Source of the DNA: Pictodentalium vernedei
Lineage: Eukaryota > Mollusca > Scaphopoda > Dentaliida > Dentaliidae
Reading direction: 5' to 3'
DNA: 64,000 nucleotides
NCBI GenBank assembly: GCA_031216915.1
Contig: CM062296.1
Span: 456,396,681 to 456,460,680 of the forward strand
Below the pieces are notes generated by a model. That model worked only from the letters and a program-made list of their open reading frames with translations. It was not told the DNA's origin and searched no databases. Made by a program: the position numbers and the translations under genes. Shown here one piece after another: positions 1-9,530 of the stretch (positions are counted from its first letter, which is position 1; the number at the start of each line of letters is the position of its first letter).

Positions 1-5
1 AATTC

Positions 6-182
6 ATAAGCCAATTTCGAAACTGCCATCTTGGCTTTTAATCTATGCAAGGTCACAGGTCGCGAGGTATAAACATTCCAAGAAAACGCTTTGTTAGCAA
101 TGAAATCGCACTGTTTACACCTCGCGACCTGTGACCTTGCATAGATTAAAGTCCAAAGATGGCAGTTTCGAAATTGGCTTAT
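6..182. repeat. Foldback MITE with ~70-bp inverted arms
   Basis: Positions 6-75 are almost perfectly inverted at about 115-182 (arm starts ATAAGCCAATTTCGAAACTG), leaving a ~40-nt loop. There is no coding capacity. The arm differences are a few single bases, so the copy is fairly young. The superfamily cannot be assigned because no clear target duplication is visible so close to the window edge. Confidence 0.8.
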
Positions 183-480
183 TACACAAAAATAACATGT
201 TTTGTTTTTATGTGTTTGGTGTATTCGGCATGTGATTTTATTATATTACATCAATATAAAATTTATTGCTATCTTTGATAGTGATAAAATGTTATTCCGT
301 TTTTATGACAATTTATCTCCAGCGATACTGTACATTTTCGGCGAATCACCTCATTGCATTATGCTAAACTGATTTTATTTTATCGACATTTGCCCTTTAT
401 TGATAGCAACAGTATTTGGTGTCATTTAACATCACCAGTATGTTGTAGATTCTGAGCTCCTCTTCGTCATGTATGAATAC
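183..480. other. No gene seen
   Basis: AT-rich sequence with no convincing ORF, repeat or splice-flanked exon. I see nothing specific here. Confidence 0.5.
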
Positions 481-590
481 GCCCAAACCGGCCTCCAGCC
501 AAACCTGCCTCCGACATTTTGGCCCAAACCGGCCTCCACTTAACCCAAACCGGCCTCCACATTTTTACCCAAACCGGCCTCCCAATATTT
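479..590. repeat. Five short CCCAAACCGGCCTCC repeats
   Basis: The motif CCCAAACCGGCCTCC occurs about five times (one degenerate) with 3-20 nt spacers. This layout of a ~15-nt motif repeated with variable spacers resembles the end of the Mutator-like element at 9.95 kb, but no opposite inverted end was found. The small ORF running through it (473-670) is a translation of the repeat, not a gene. Assignment to a transposon end is inference. Confidence 0.5.
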
Positions 591-914
591 TCATCGTCGG
601 CGACGGTCAGACTCTTTGCAATTTACCGCTGACTAGATTAGCCATCGCATGTACAAACAACATAACCTAAAAACATCCCGGCAATATTCAAACAAGTCAC
701 TTATCGGTAAAATCAAACAGTAAATCAAACAATAAATAAAAGAAACCAAGGAAAATTAACCTATTCAACATGCAATTAAACACCAACAGTATCTATAAAA
801 ACAGGAATAATTTTACATAAATATTCACAGGAGATATTCATAAATGTAAAAATATTAATTTAATGTAACAAAAATAATAAATAATTTTATAATACAAGGT
901 CTAAAACAGATAAT
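591..914. other. No gene seen
   Basis: AT-rich, low-complexity sequence without supported features. Confidence 0.4.
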
Positions 915-919
915 TAAAC

Positions 920-990
920 ACGTGTACGAAACGCTCACTTCGTGTACGAAACGTCTTATTTGTGTACGAATCGTCGCGTGTACGAAACGT
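920..990. repeat. Four GTGTACGAAACG repeats
   Basis: GTGTACGAAACG (one copy as GTGTACGAATCG) recurs four times within ~70 nt. The motif contains CGAAACG, the complement of the CGTTTCG core of the Mutator-like terminal motif at 9.95 kb. It may be a transposon end; no inverted partner was found. Confidence 0.45.
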
Positions 991-1034
991 CAGTAAACCG
1001 TCTCAAGCAATCAAGCATTCATTCAGTATTCAAT

Positions 1035-2095
1035 TACAGCACAACAGATTTATGCACACCCTTTGTGATCAACAATAAGTTCAAGACAATGAAATCCGGA
1101 AGGAACGATTTTGCGCGTAAAAGGCGCGCAGGGACGCTATGGGGCAGGCCGATTTCGACCCTCGGTGACTGTTTATGATCGATTTTGTCTCATGTCAAGG
1201 CATGTTGAAGGAGGAATAGGTTCTGATACTCGGCAGATATCTCTGGCTAAGGTGCCGCGAATGTGTGGCTACGTTAACTGGTGTGGGTTGAACCCTCGGG
1301 TGAGGGCCAGTGTGGGAGGTTGGGTCCTCTCACAAGGTACTACCTCTCCCCGAGGGTGCAGTAGTGTTACGTTTTCGGGCAAGTATAGTCTGCTACTTCG
1401 GAGTTGATGTTGATGGCAGGCCATCATTGGCAAGTATAGTTTGCCTCAAGCTTGTCTAAGTCGGGTTACAGGTTCATGGATGGACGTCTTTGGAAACAAA
1501 ACAACAACGACCCCTTTCGGGACCACCAGTAAGAAGACCCAAATTTTCCTGGTTTGGGGGCAGACCTGCATTATGATTCTATTTGGCCGGATCAAAAGGA
1601 TGCGCCATATAGACGCTTACAAAAAGGGGCTTAAAAAAGCCCTTTCTGGTAGAAGGCCACAGCTATGCTGTTAATCTGCCTGTTAGCTCACCTTCTCGTT
1701 TCCTATTTTGTCTTGATGTTTCCGATTTTTTGTGATTTTCGTTGAGTTGGTGGAGGCACCCTTTCTGGTAGAAGGCCACAGCTAAGCTGTTAATCTGCCT
1801 GTTAGCTCACCTTCTCGTTTCCTATTTTTCCGATTTTAGACGACTAGGTGAAAGCAGCCCTTTCTGGTAGAAGGCCACGGCTGAGCTATTAATCTGCCTG
1901 TTAGTTCATCTTCTCATTCCCTATTTTGTTTTGAGTCGAAGAACAGGCTTACACACAGAGCCACACCCAGGGTGTTACTTTCCAGTCTTGTCCTCGTTTA
2001 AGGTCCTAGTTTTATGATTGGTTCAAGACAATAAAAGAATTCAGTTACAATATACACACTTTGTCATCGACAATACGTTTACGACAATAAAAAGA
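1035..2095. repeat. Unassigned GC-rich unit bounded by diverged direct repeats
   Basis: Two diverged ~60-nt direct repeats, at about 1035-1095 and 2047-2094 (shared words include ACAATA, TTTGT and GACAAT), bracket a GC-rich block unlike its AT-rich surroundings. GTTCAAGACAAT occurs at both edges (about 1079 and 2024) and could be a target duplication. Inside are a C/G-rich leader (1110-1400), a stretch with many short inverted repeats, and three imperfect ~100-nt units. No conserved protein is encoded. It could be the 5' UTR or a truncated copy of a retroposon, or a structured non-coding repeat; I cannot decide. Confidence 0.4.
1638..1925. repeat. Three ~100-nt hairpin-bearing units
   Basis: Units starting CCCTTTCTGGTAGAAGGCCA lie at about 1639, 1760 and 1858. 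Each contains a near-perfect small palindrome (ACAGCTAAGCTGT in the second) and a GAAGG/CCTTC pair that could close a longer stem. The spacers diverge more than the hairpin core, which suggests that the structure is what was kept. Confidence 0.55.
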
Positions 2096-2560
2096 TGATA
2101 ATTTCCAACCAGGGAAAAAAGTTAATAATTAGCGAAGGTGTAAGTTAATAATTAGGCAACAAAAAGAAAAAAGAAAGAATTATAACACCTTGCCGCCTGA
2201 GATGATAAGGAAATTTATTGCTATTGTAGCTCTGGGTCATCAACACTGATAGCAGACATCACATCCTGCAAAATATATTCTTGAATAACAAGAACAAATT
2301 TATTTATTTGTTTTAAAAACATAGCTTATGACCACTCATAATTTGTTTTTGTTGCATTTCACAACACTGCCATATGCCATGTCGATAGAAAAAAAGAATG
2401 TGCCATCAGTGTTAATTGGCATTTTGGCTTGTCGGCGAAAAAAAAATCATTGTGTTCAGTTAAACGCTTATTGCAGTTCAGAATTTCATCCTCAATGGAC
2501 CAGTTTTGACCTGTTAAACGGATTTTAAAAAATGGGTAAATCATTTTTAAAATTTTAAAA
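2096..2560. other. No gene seen
   Basis: AT-rich sequence with a repeated TTAATAATTA and scattered homopolymers. The short ORFs on both strands look random. Confidence 0.4.
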
Positions 2561-2564
2561 TCTT

Positions 2565-2652
2565 TCCGGTGAACTGTCCAATTTTAAAACTTCCAAGTTC
2601 CGGCGAAATGTCTTTTCCGGCGAACTGTCTTTCCGGCGAAAAGTCCAGTATT
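2565..2652. repeat. Short CCGGCGAAMTGTC repeats
   Basis: Four to five copies of TTTCCGGYGAACTGTC-like words lie within ~90 nt. A degenerate inverted echo (GTCGGCGAAAA, GTTCAGTTAA) is seen near 2430-2465. The style matches a Mutator-like terminal region, but the element is not delimited. Confidence 0.4.
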
Positions 2653-2794
2653 CTTGAAAATGTTCTCCACCAATAACTTTTCTATGCTGTTTCAATTCAG
2701 AAAAGTATCCCAAATCATGTGATAAAAAATGGAAATTATTCTAAATGTTATATTTTAAGGATAAGGAAATCGTTGGACCTACCCATTTTACCAT

Positions 2795-2996
2795 ATTTTT
2801 ATACTGTACCAATGACCCAGACTTAGCTGGTGCTAACTCCACAAAAACCAGGGCCAAACACAAATTTTGCCCCCCAATCCCCAAAATTTGCATCCAAAAC
2901 AAAAAGAAATCATGTCCTAAAGGACCTCCATAGTACGACTCTACTGCGCATGCGCAGTGAGGCAGTCGTCCCGAAATTGGCGCCAAATATCATTCT
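2795..2996 (+). repeat. DIRS copy 1 left inverted terminal repeat
   Basis: About 200 nt matching the complement of the right repeat almost perfectly. It starts ATTTTTATACTGTACC, then ACCAATGACCCAGAC. It likely carries the promoter, since transcription of DIRS elements starts in or near the left repeat. Confidence 0.85.
2943..2958. promoter_or_regulatory. NRF1-type palindrome in DIRS left ITR
   Basis: ACTGCGCATGCGCAGT is a perfect 16-nt palindrome containing TGCGCATGCGCA, the consensus NRF1 binding site. The same palindrome is intact in all four ITRs of the two DIRS copies even though flanking bases differ between the copies. The match is seen directly; a promoter role is inference. Confidence 0.6.
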
Positions 2997-3833
2997 CTGT
3001 TTGGCCCTTCATCAGTCAACATCTCACTGATCTTTGTGCTTGTAAATCTCAGTTTAAAGGATGCCAGACACGTAATTCTTGGAGAAAATGTGATTCTAAG
3101 GAGGATAGAAGGAGGAGAGGAAAAAGGAAGTGGCAAAAAATAATCAGGGCTGTACTTAAAATTTTTTGTTGAAATTATGTTAAGTTGCCTATTTTCGAGG
3201 CAAACGCCTCTTGTTGTCATTCTTGCTAATTGTTGCACTGCTTATTCAGTGTTTCCTCTCCCCTAACCTTCTAAAGTCCCCCCTTGCAATTCTCCCATGC
3301 TTTTGGCATATTTTTGAGAAGTTTCATTTCTAAAAATTCCCTGGGAGAGTTGCTTGGTTACAGAATGTTTTTCTGTTATTTTCCCCATAGTTACGTTTTC
3401 ACCCATGGGTGTATAACGTTTGTGTTCTGCATCTTCCATCTGATGTTCTGCAGATTCTCCCCTGGGAGTCTCTGTTTTGCATCAGATAGAGTGTAATTGA
3501 TGACTGATTCCGGGCCAGTTTTTTCAGTGCCTGGAGTCATGTTTTCTTCTGTGTTTACACTGTTTGTTTTCATTGGCAACAGCCTTTTTTGAGGGGGGCT
3601 GTTTGCCTTTGAGGTAGTTTATCTCATTATAAGATACATTTATATTATCCGAAAGTGTCTCATTAATTATTTTATATAATTTTAAAATTTTTGACCACAC
3701 TTTGCCATCGGATCCATCGGGGCTCAACGTTACTTTTCAGCAACTTGGGCTTCTCTGAAAAAATATTTTTTCAAAATTATTTTGTTTTGCAATTGTTTTT
3801 TCATTTATTAATGGATCATGTTATTATGTATCT
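2997..3833 (+). other. DIRS copy 1 leader region
   Basis: About 840 nt between the left ITR and the first ORF. It holds pyrimidine-rich and purine-rich stretches and only small ORFs on both strands. The same leader, diverged, is found in DIRS copy 2 (16.7-17.55 kb), so it belongs to the element. Confidence 0.7.
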
Positions 3834-5987
3834 TTGTGTCAGGGGTTTTTGCGAGTAACTAGGACTTATTGTTGTTCTTTCACAATGAAGGGAACTTGTT
3901 CAAATTGTAATAGGAAGAAATCTTCCTCTGACTTTCATGATTATTGCATTAATTGTAGTCAGTGTTCTCGCATTAATCCCTGTCCTGTATGTGAACATTG
4001 GGATGAGAAACATTGGAAACGTGTGTCACGATATGTTGTTTCTGGAGAAAGAGCGATGCCGGCTCTTTCTCCACAAGGTCACTCTACTCTCTCAGTTTCT
4101 ATTTCAGAGGAACCAGAACAGGGTGATGTTTCCATGTTATCTTCTTCAAGTGTGCGTCCGTCGTCACAATTAAATACAGAGCTAGCGGCAAAAGTGCTCA
4201 TGGAGATTAGACAAATGTCGTCCGCTAGCTCGCCCGGTGTAGCGTCCATTCACCGAATGGTTCGGCAGCCGGGTTCGTCCGATGCGGTCCAAGAGGAAAT
4301 TTTGGGTGATGCGAGCACTATAAAAATAATAGATGCACACCCAGTGACGGCGGATAGTGAACGAGAACGGAGGAAGCCTTTTAGTCCGGTTCCTAGCTCG
4401 TCCAGGTCCAGCCGGGCCGCGAGCGAGAGAGGCCCCTCTCTCGTACAACAACATCTGGGACCAGATGTTGTGGTACAAAATGTGTCTTTAGCGGAGCATA
4501 CGTCCGTCGCTCGGGACGCTCCGTTGTATAAGCAGTCCGCAGAGACTGTTAAGGCTTCCTCTTCTCGCCGGCGCACACGACCGCACCTTGGCTGCGTGAC
4601 CTCCGATATTTTGCCAGCTTCGCCGATGAAGGATTCTTCGGCGACCAGGTCACACCATCCGGCAGCCAGGGATTCGAGACCGATGGACTCCGGACGTTCG
4701 CATAGGAAAAGTATGCGGGAGCCATCTGATGCGGAGCTGCCCTCGGCAAAGCAGCGAAAGACCGCTCCTCCGCAGGTCTCGACGTCGGACATTCTAGTGC
4801 AGATAGCACAGCTTATCGCAGCATCCCAGCAGCCGACAGAGACGGTGTCGGATCGAGAATTATCCGACGGCGCTGGGTCGGTACGCTCCGCCGAAGCATC
4901 GGGGGCGGACGACCGGGAACATCGGGAGGTCCGACCGGATGGAGAAAGGGATACGGATGAATTGGAGCTATCCCTTTCGGAACAACACAAAGCTGCCGTG
5001 GACTTCATCCGGCACTTTCTTCCTCAAGTTGTTCCGTCGGGCCAGACTGCTGCGCTTCCGGACAGGAGAATTATAGCGTCATTGGACTCTGATTTTTTCG
5101 AGCGGTTCAGGGACATCGCTCCCGAGTTTCCGTCGCAGTCCAATAATGTTGCAAGAACATTTGAATTATTGAACGACGCTATTTTTAAACTTGCTTCCAG
5201 GACGGGGAAAGCAGGCTTCTTGTCCGCAAATACTCTCAACCTGCCTTTCATTAATGCAAGGAATAAATTCGACACGGCAGGTCAGGGTATACCGAGAGTT
5301 CCTCTGCGTATGGACGACGAGGCGGAAGACTTAGAGCTATCATTACCGTCGTCAGCTTCTATTCCAACCTCAGTGTTGGAAACAGCTATTGCGTCTAACA
5401 GAGCCAATTTAGATGCCTTATCTTACGCAGATCACCTTACGAAGGCGTTATCACTGCGTCTTCAAGGGGAAGAGTTTCAGGATATACAATCCTCCTTAAG
5501 ACTTCTTTCAAGGGCAGTAGCTTATTCCACGTGTAACTCCGCCCTTTCAGTGGCAAATCTGGAGTTGGTTAGACGTGACGCAGCCCTGTCTACATCCACA
5601 CTAGTGGATTCTAAGGTGAAGAACTCTCTTAGAGTCGCTTCGGTCTCAGGAGATCTTCTCTTTGACGGCAAGCTTTCCGCTATTTATGATAATATTAAAA
5701 AGAAAGCTAGTGATTCTCTGTTGTTTAGATCCGCTCCTAAAAGGTCGGATACAGCAGACACGAATAAGGCGGGCACTTCTGGGTCTTATCCGCCCAAGAG
5801 AGGTTCCTATAGAGGTTCCGGTGCGTCCTCTAGCTCTTATTCGAGAGACCGTCAGGATAGCGACTCTCGTTCGGGACGTCCTTCAGGCCGGGACAATCGG
5901 TCGGACGCCCCGAGGTCGACGAGGCGAGGTGCGGGTCGTGGAAGACGTGGTTTCTCCTACCGCAGGCCTCGCAGATCCAGGAGGTGA
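3834..5987 (+). CDS. DIRS gag-like ORF1 protein
   Basis: A 717-codon frame. The natural start may be the later ATG near 3885 (MKGTCSNC...), which directly precedes a Cys-rich N-terminus with several CxxC pairs and CPVC at about residues 20-55. The middle is Ser/Arg/Asp-rich and low in complexity. Residues ~380-610 look like a folded, Leu-rich capsid-type region. The C-terminus (~650-717) is very Arg/Gly/Ser-rich and basic, fitting nucleic-acid binding. Known DIRS elements encode a gag-like first ORF at this position; sequence conservation is weak, so the role rests on place and composition. It overlaps the reverse-transcriptase frame by ~325 nt. Part of a fossil or possibly live element. Confidence 0.7.
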   Translation: MCQGFLRVTRTYCCSFTMKGTCSNCNRKKSSSDFHDYCINCSQCSRINPCPVCEHWDEKHWKRVSRYVVSGERAMPALSPQGHSTLSVSISEEPEQGDVSMLSSSSVRPSSQLNTELAAKVLMEIRQMSSASSPGVASIHRMVRQPGSSDAVQEEILGDASTIKIIDAHPVTADSERERRKPFSPVPSSSRSSRAASERGPSLVQQHLGPDVVVQNVSLAEHTSVARDAPLYKQSAETVKASSSRRRTRPHLGCVTSDILPASPMKDSSATRSHHPAARDSRPMDSGRSHRKSMREPSDAELPSAKQRKTAPPQVSTSDILVQIAQLIAASQQPTETVSDRELSDGAGSVRSAEASGADDREHREVRPDGERDTDELELSLSEQHKAAVDFIRHFLPQVVPSGQTAALPDRRIIASLDSDFFERFRDIAPEFPSQSNNVARTFELLNDAIFKLASRTGKAGFLSANTLNLPFINARNKFDTAGQGIPRVPLRMDDEAEDLELSLPSSASIPTSVLETAIASNRANLDALSYADHLTKALSLRLQGEEFQDIQSSLRLLSRAVAYSTCNSALSVANLELVRRDAALSTSTLVDSKVKNSLRVASVSGDLLFDGKLSAIYDNIKKKASDSLLFRSAPKRSDTADTNKAGTSGSYPPKRGSYRGSGASSSSYSRDRQDSDSRSGRPSGRDNRSDAPRSTRRGAGRGRRGFSYRRPRRSRR

Positions 5988-7977
5988 TGGCTCAAACCTC
6001 TATCGCGTTCCGGTTGGCGGAAGGTTGTCGAGTTTTTCTCAAGAGTGGGCGTCGATTACGGACGACCCGTGGGTGAGAGGAGTGACTTCGGAAGGTCTAA
6101 AGATATCCTTCAAACGAAAGCCTCCATTAACTCGAAGTCCAAAGTGGACTCATCTTCCGTCAAACCCTCAGAAAAGAGACGCTCTGCTATCAGAGGTGCA
6201 GTCTCTTTTAATGAAGAACGCGGTAGAGGTCGTAGAAAACCAGGAATCGCTGGGATTCTACAGCCATCTGTTTCTGGTTCCGAAACCAGACGGCTCGTTC
6301 CGTCCAGTCATAGATTTGAGCTGGATAAACAAGCTGATCGTCGCTCCGAAGTTTTATATGGAGACGATTCGATCGGTCAGAGCGAGTATTCGGGTGAACG
6401 ATTATGCAACGAGCATAGATCTAAAAGATGCGTACTTTCACGTCATGGTACATCCGACATTCCGAAAGTATCTACGCTTCGCAGTCCTAGGGGTGGTGTA
6501 TCAGTTCCGGGCCATGTGCTTCGGATTGAATCTAGCACCCTGGGCTTTCACTCGGGTAATGAACTCGGTAATGATCTACTTCCGAGCTCATTCGTCTGCG
6601 GTAACGTCGGCCTACCTGGACGACATTCTTCAGAGGTACGGCAACGAGTTAACGCTTCAGAACGATGTTCAGAATCTTCTTCTATTGCTCCGACGTCTCG
6701 GTTTCATAGTAAACGAGGAGAAGTCGGATCTGGTGCCGTCCAAGTCATTCACTCATCTGGGAATGAGCTTCGAGACGCACAACAATCTCGTTCGTCTGCC
6801 GTTAACCAGAGCGAAATTAGTCAGTTGTTACGCTCGCTATTGTCTAAATACAGACAAAGTCACAGCGAGAGAATTTATGAGACTGATAGGTCTGTGCGGA
6901 GCCGCCGCGGATCTCATTCCGATGGGACGGCTACGCACACGGCCTCTTCAAATTTTCCTGACTCAGAATTGGAGTGTGAAAATTCATTCGCTCGATGTAG
7001 ACGTTCTCTTGTCAGATCAAGTGAAACAAGAGATTCAGACTTGGGCAAACATTCAGTGGTTAACTCAAGGAGTTCCGCTGCAGTTGCCGGATCCGAGTTT
7101 TACCATTATGACGGATGCCAGTCAAACAGGTTGGGGTGCATCATTAATCCCAACGGATTCGAGATGCCAGGGTCTTTGGGATCTGCAATTCCTGTGCAAG
7201 CACATAAACATCAAGGAAATGATGTCAATTTGGCTTGCGTTACGTCACTGGATGGACATTATTCACGATGCTCATGTCCAAATCCTATCCGACAATACGA
7301 CAGTAGTGGCGTATATACGGAATCAGGGAGGCACTCATTCAGTTCCGTTGTTCAATCTAACGGAAAGAATCCTTCTGTTTGCGTTGGAACATCACGTTCT
7401 TCTTTCGGTCCGTCACATACCGGGTCGTCTGAATGTGCTAGCAGACTCCCTTTCACGAAAGGGTCGCTTGTTGCCGTCGGAGTGGACTCTCAACAAACAA
7501 GTATTCAATCAGATTTGCTACCAATGGGAACGGCCAATGATAGACTTATTTGCGACACATCTCAACAATCAGTTGCAGACGTATGTGTCCCCGTGTCCGG
7601 ATCCAAGAGCATTTGCAGTAGACGCTCTATCGATCCCTTGGGACGGAATGATAGGATATGCGTATCCTCCAGCGCCGTTAATTCAACAAGTATTGCTAAA
7701 GATAAAACAATCTCAATGCAAGATTCTGTTGGTAGCATCTCTGTCGCCACAGAGACCGTGGATAAATCTACTCAGGTGTCTGTTGTGGGACCTACCGCGG
7801 AAGCTCCCTCCACGAGAGGATCTTCTTTGGCAGGGGAAATCGCGCCAACTACATCACAACCCGCAAGGTCTCAACCTTCACGTTTTTCCGTTGTGCGGTC
7901 CTCCTTGCATGGCAAGCACTTTACAGGACGAGCAGTGGACGCGATTTCTAACTGTAGGAGGACCTCCTCTTCGCTAA
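5662..7977 (+). CDS. DIRS reverse transcriptase / RNase H / methyltransferase-like ORF2
   Basis: A 771-codon frame. Reverse transcriptase spans about residues 145-400, with VPKPDGSFRPVIDLSW near 205 and the catalytic YLDD near 318-321. RNase H follows at ~475-600: IMTDASQTGWGASL near 483, a DNTTVV aspartate near 545, and HIPGRLNVLADSLSR near 580. Residues ~615-720 (DLFATHLNNQ..., IPWDGMIGYAYPP) match the Dam-like N6-adenine methyltransferase-type domain that follows RNase H in DIRS elements; its function there is unclear. The N-terminal ~110 residues overlap ORF1 in another frame and may not be translated. Product: copies element RNA into DNA that is then circularised and integrated by the recombinase. 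Confidence 0.88.
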   Translation: MTASFPLFMIILKRKLVILCCLDPLLKGRIQQTRIRRALLGLIRPREVPIEVPVRPLALIRETVRIATLVRDVLQAGTIGRTPRGRRGEVRVVEDVVSPTAGLADPGGDGSNLYRVPVGGRLSSFSQEWASITDDPWVRGVTSEGLKISFKRKPPLTRSPKWTHLPSNPQKRDALLSEVQSLLMKNAVEVVENQESLGFYSHLFLVPKPDGSFRPVIDLSWINKLIVAPKFYMETIRSVRASIRVNDYATSIDLKDAYFHVMVHPTFRKYLRFAVLGVVYQFRAMCFGLNLAPWAFTRVMNSVMIYFRAHSSAVTSAYLDDILQRYGNELTLQNDVQNLLLLLRRLGFIVNEEKSDLVPSKSFTHLGMSFETHNNLVRLPLTRAKLVSCYARYCLNTDKVTAREFMRLIGLCGAAADLIPMGRLRTRPLQIFLTQNWSVKIHSLDVDVLLSDQVKQEIQTWANIQWLTQGVPLQLPDPSFTIMTDASQTGWGASLIPTDSRCQGLWDLQFLCKHINIKEMMSIWLALRHWMDIIHDAHVQILSDNTTVVAYIRNQGGTHSVPLFNLTERILLFALEHHVLLSVRHIPGRLNVLADSLSRKGRLLPSEWTLNKQVFNQICYQWERPMIDLFATHLNNQLQTYVSPCPDPRAFAVDALSIPWDGMIGYAYPPAPLIQQVLLKIKQSQCKILLVASLSPQRPWINLLRCLLWDLPRKLPPREDLLWQGKSRQLHHNPQGLNLHVFPLCGPPCMASTLQDEQWTRFLTVGGPPLR

Positions 7978-8933
7978 ACTATGCGGCTAAGTGGAAGGTT
8001 TTCCGTCGTTGGTGTAGGGATCATTCTGTTGATATATTTGATCCCTCTATACCAGACATTGCTAACTTTCTAGTATACTTGTTTGACGAAATCAAACTGC
8101 AACCTGTTACTATAAAGGGTTATAGATCTATGTTATCTGATACCTATGCACATCATGATAGTTTACAAATTGGATCTAATGTCTCTTTATCGAAATTGGT
8201 TAGAAACTTTTCGATAAATAGACCCAGAACTCTTAGATTAATTCCTAAGGGGAATTTAGCTTGGGTTCTCCTTAAATTGAAGGAAAAGCCATTTGAACCT
8301 CTTGGGACAGTAGATTTCAAATTCTTATCTTATAAGACAGCTTTTCTCTTAGCTTTCTCTTCTGCCAGAAGAGTCAGTGAGCTTCATGCACTATCGGTGG
8401 ATGATTCTCATTATCGTAGTGTTGGGAACACTATCACCTTCACTACTAATGTCGGTTTTTTAGCTAAGAATCAGGCTCCTAATAAATATCCGGAACCTAT
8501 TGTTATTAAGGCTCTTCCGTCTTCAGACGGGCGTAGGCCTTTACTCTGTCCTGTTAGAGCACTACGTATCTATAAACAGAGATCTCAGTTCATCAGAAAG
8601 GGACGGAAACGTTTCTTTCTGTCTTTGATGCCTAATAGAAAGGACATTTCAGTCCATTCTATTGCTAGATGGATTCAGTTAACTATCCGTACTGCGTATG
8701 AAGATTTATCTTCTTCTCAGCAGTCTGTGCTTAAGATTTCTGCTCATGAAGTAAGAGCTCTTTCTACTTCCTGGGCTTATGCTAATAGTGTTGCTATTAC
8801 AGATTTAATGAAGGCTGCTTATTGGTCTCAGCCATCCACATTTACTAATTTTTATCTCAGAAATATTGAGTCCATTTCTGGAGACCTGCATTGTTTAGGT
8901 CCGTTATCTGTTGCTCAGAATGTCGTCCACTAA
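6045..8933 (+). CDS. DIRS tyrosine recombinase ORF3
   Basis: A 962-codon frame. Only the last ~330 residues (nt ~7950-8933) look like a protein family: a tyrosine recombinase with an N-terminal core-binding part (WKVFRRWCRDH...) and a catalytic part. The box I Arg lies in SSARRVSEL (~residue 773), the box II motif is HEVR (~900-903), and the nucleophile Tyr is in TNFYLRN (~937). It integrates circular element DNA without target duplication. The first ~620 residues are a Ser-rich alternative frame lying over the reverse transcriptase gene, open for 1.9 kb; overlap of ORF2 and ORF3 is known in DIRS1. Real translation probably starts late in the frame. Confidence 0.85.
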   Translation: MGVDYGRPVGERSDFGRSKDILQTKASINSKSKVDSSSVKPSEKRRSAIRGAVSFNEERGRGRRKPGIAGILQPSVSGSETRRLVPSSHRFELDKQADRRSEVLYGDDSIGQSEYSGERLCNEHRSKRCVLSRHGTSDIPKVSTLRSPRGGVSVPGHVLRIESSTLGFHSGNELGNDLLPSSFVCGNVGLPGRHSSEVRQRVNASERCSESSSIAPTSRFHSKRGEVGSGAVQVIHSSGNELRDAQQSRSSAVNQSEISQLLRSLLSKYRQSHSERIYETDRSVRSRRGSHSDGTATHTASSNFPDSELECENSFARCRRSLVRSSETRDSDLGKHSVVNSRSSAAVAGSEFYHYDGCQSNRLGCIINPNGFEMPGSLGSAIPVQAHKHQGNDVNLACVTSLDGHYSRCSCPNPIRQYDSSGVYTESGRHSFSSVVQSNGKNPSVCVGTSRSSFGPSHTGSSECASRLPFTKGSLVAVGVDSQQTSIQSDLLPMGTANDRLICDTSQQSVADVCVPVSGSKSICSRRSIDPLGRNDRICVSSSAVNSTSIAKDKTISMQDSVGSISVATETVDKSTQVSVVGPTAEAPSTRGSSLAGEIAPTTSQPARSQPSRFSVVRSSLHGKHFTGRAVDAISNCRRTSSSLNYAAKWKVFRRWCRDHSVDIFDPSIPDIANFLVYLFDEIKLQPVTIKGYRSMLSDTYAHHDSLQIGSNVSLSKLVRNFSINRPRTLRLIPKGNLAWVLLKLKEKPFEPLGTVDFKFLSYKTAFLLAFSSARRVSELHALSVDDSHYRSVGNTITFTTNVGFLAKNQAPNKYPEPIVIKALPSSDGRRPLLCPVRALRIYKQRSQFIRKGRKRFFLSLMPNRKDISVHSIARWIQLTIRTAYEDLSSSQQSVLKISAHEVRALSTSWAYANSVAITDLMKAAYWSQPSTFTNFYLRNIESISGDLHCLGPLSVAQNVVH

Positions 8934-9530
8934 ACAGTTGCAACTATAGTTATGCAGGCTTTCTGTTCCGGCAGTGACTCCGTCCGGCTGCCCTCTTCGC
9001 TCTGGGCTATTTGACCCAGGGCAAGGGGAAGGGGGGGGGGCGGGTGTTCCCTTAGGTCACCTGCTTTATAGTGAAAAGCAAGGGAATGCCTCCTCCAAGA
9101 CAGTATTTCTGAGTCGCTTCCGGGATGGTTTTAAAGTGTAATATTAATGTTTAATTTCATTCATGTCTTATTTTTAAAGTGTAGCTCGGTGTGAAGCATT
9201 TGTATATGTCAAGTGTCAAATGGGCTTTAATATAGAATACTCGGACACTTTTAAATGATTATAAAGAGTCTCAATTCTCTGGACTACTTTATTTATTGGC
9301 TTGCTTTAAAAATAATTAGTATAAAGGTTATACTGGATGTTAATAGAGAACATGAATGTTATTGTGCTCAATTATTAAGGGTAGTGTATCTTTCTAATTT
9401 AAATATTAAATAAGAAAGATACATGTAAAGCCTAATACTCCTTTTCTCCTTAAGGGGTTACCTCTTTATTTTATAATTGAGCTTATTGGATTTTCCTCTA
9501 TGTCCTAGGCCCTCCAGCCTGTTTACTATT
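8934..9530 (+). other. DIRS copy 1 3' non-coding region
   Basis: Downstream of the recombinase. It has a G-run near 9030, an AT-rich stretch and a small inverted word (ATCTTTCTAATTT / AAATAAGAAAGAT). The counterpart in copy 2 is recognisable at 22.4-23.0 kb. Confidence 0.6.

Noticed and set aside
4250-5008. 252-codon minus-strand ORF
   Set aside because: Antisense shadow of the DIRS gag-like frame; no known motif, and composition follows from the plus-strand gene.
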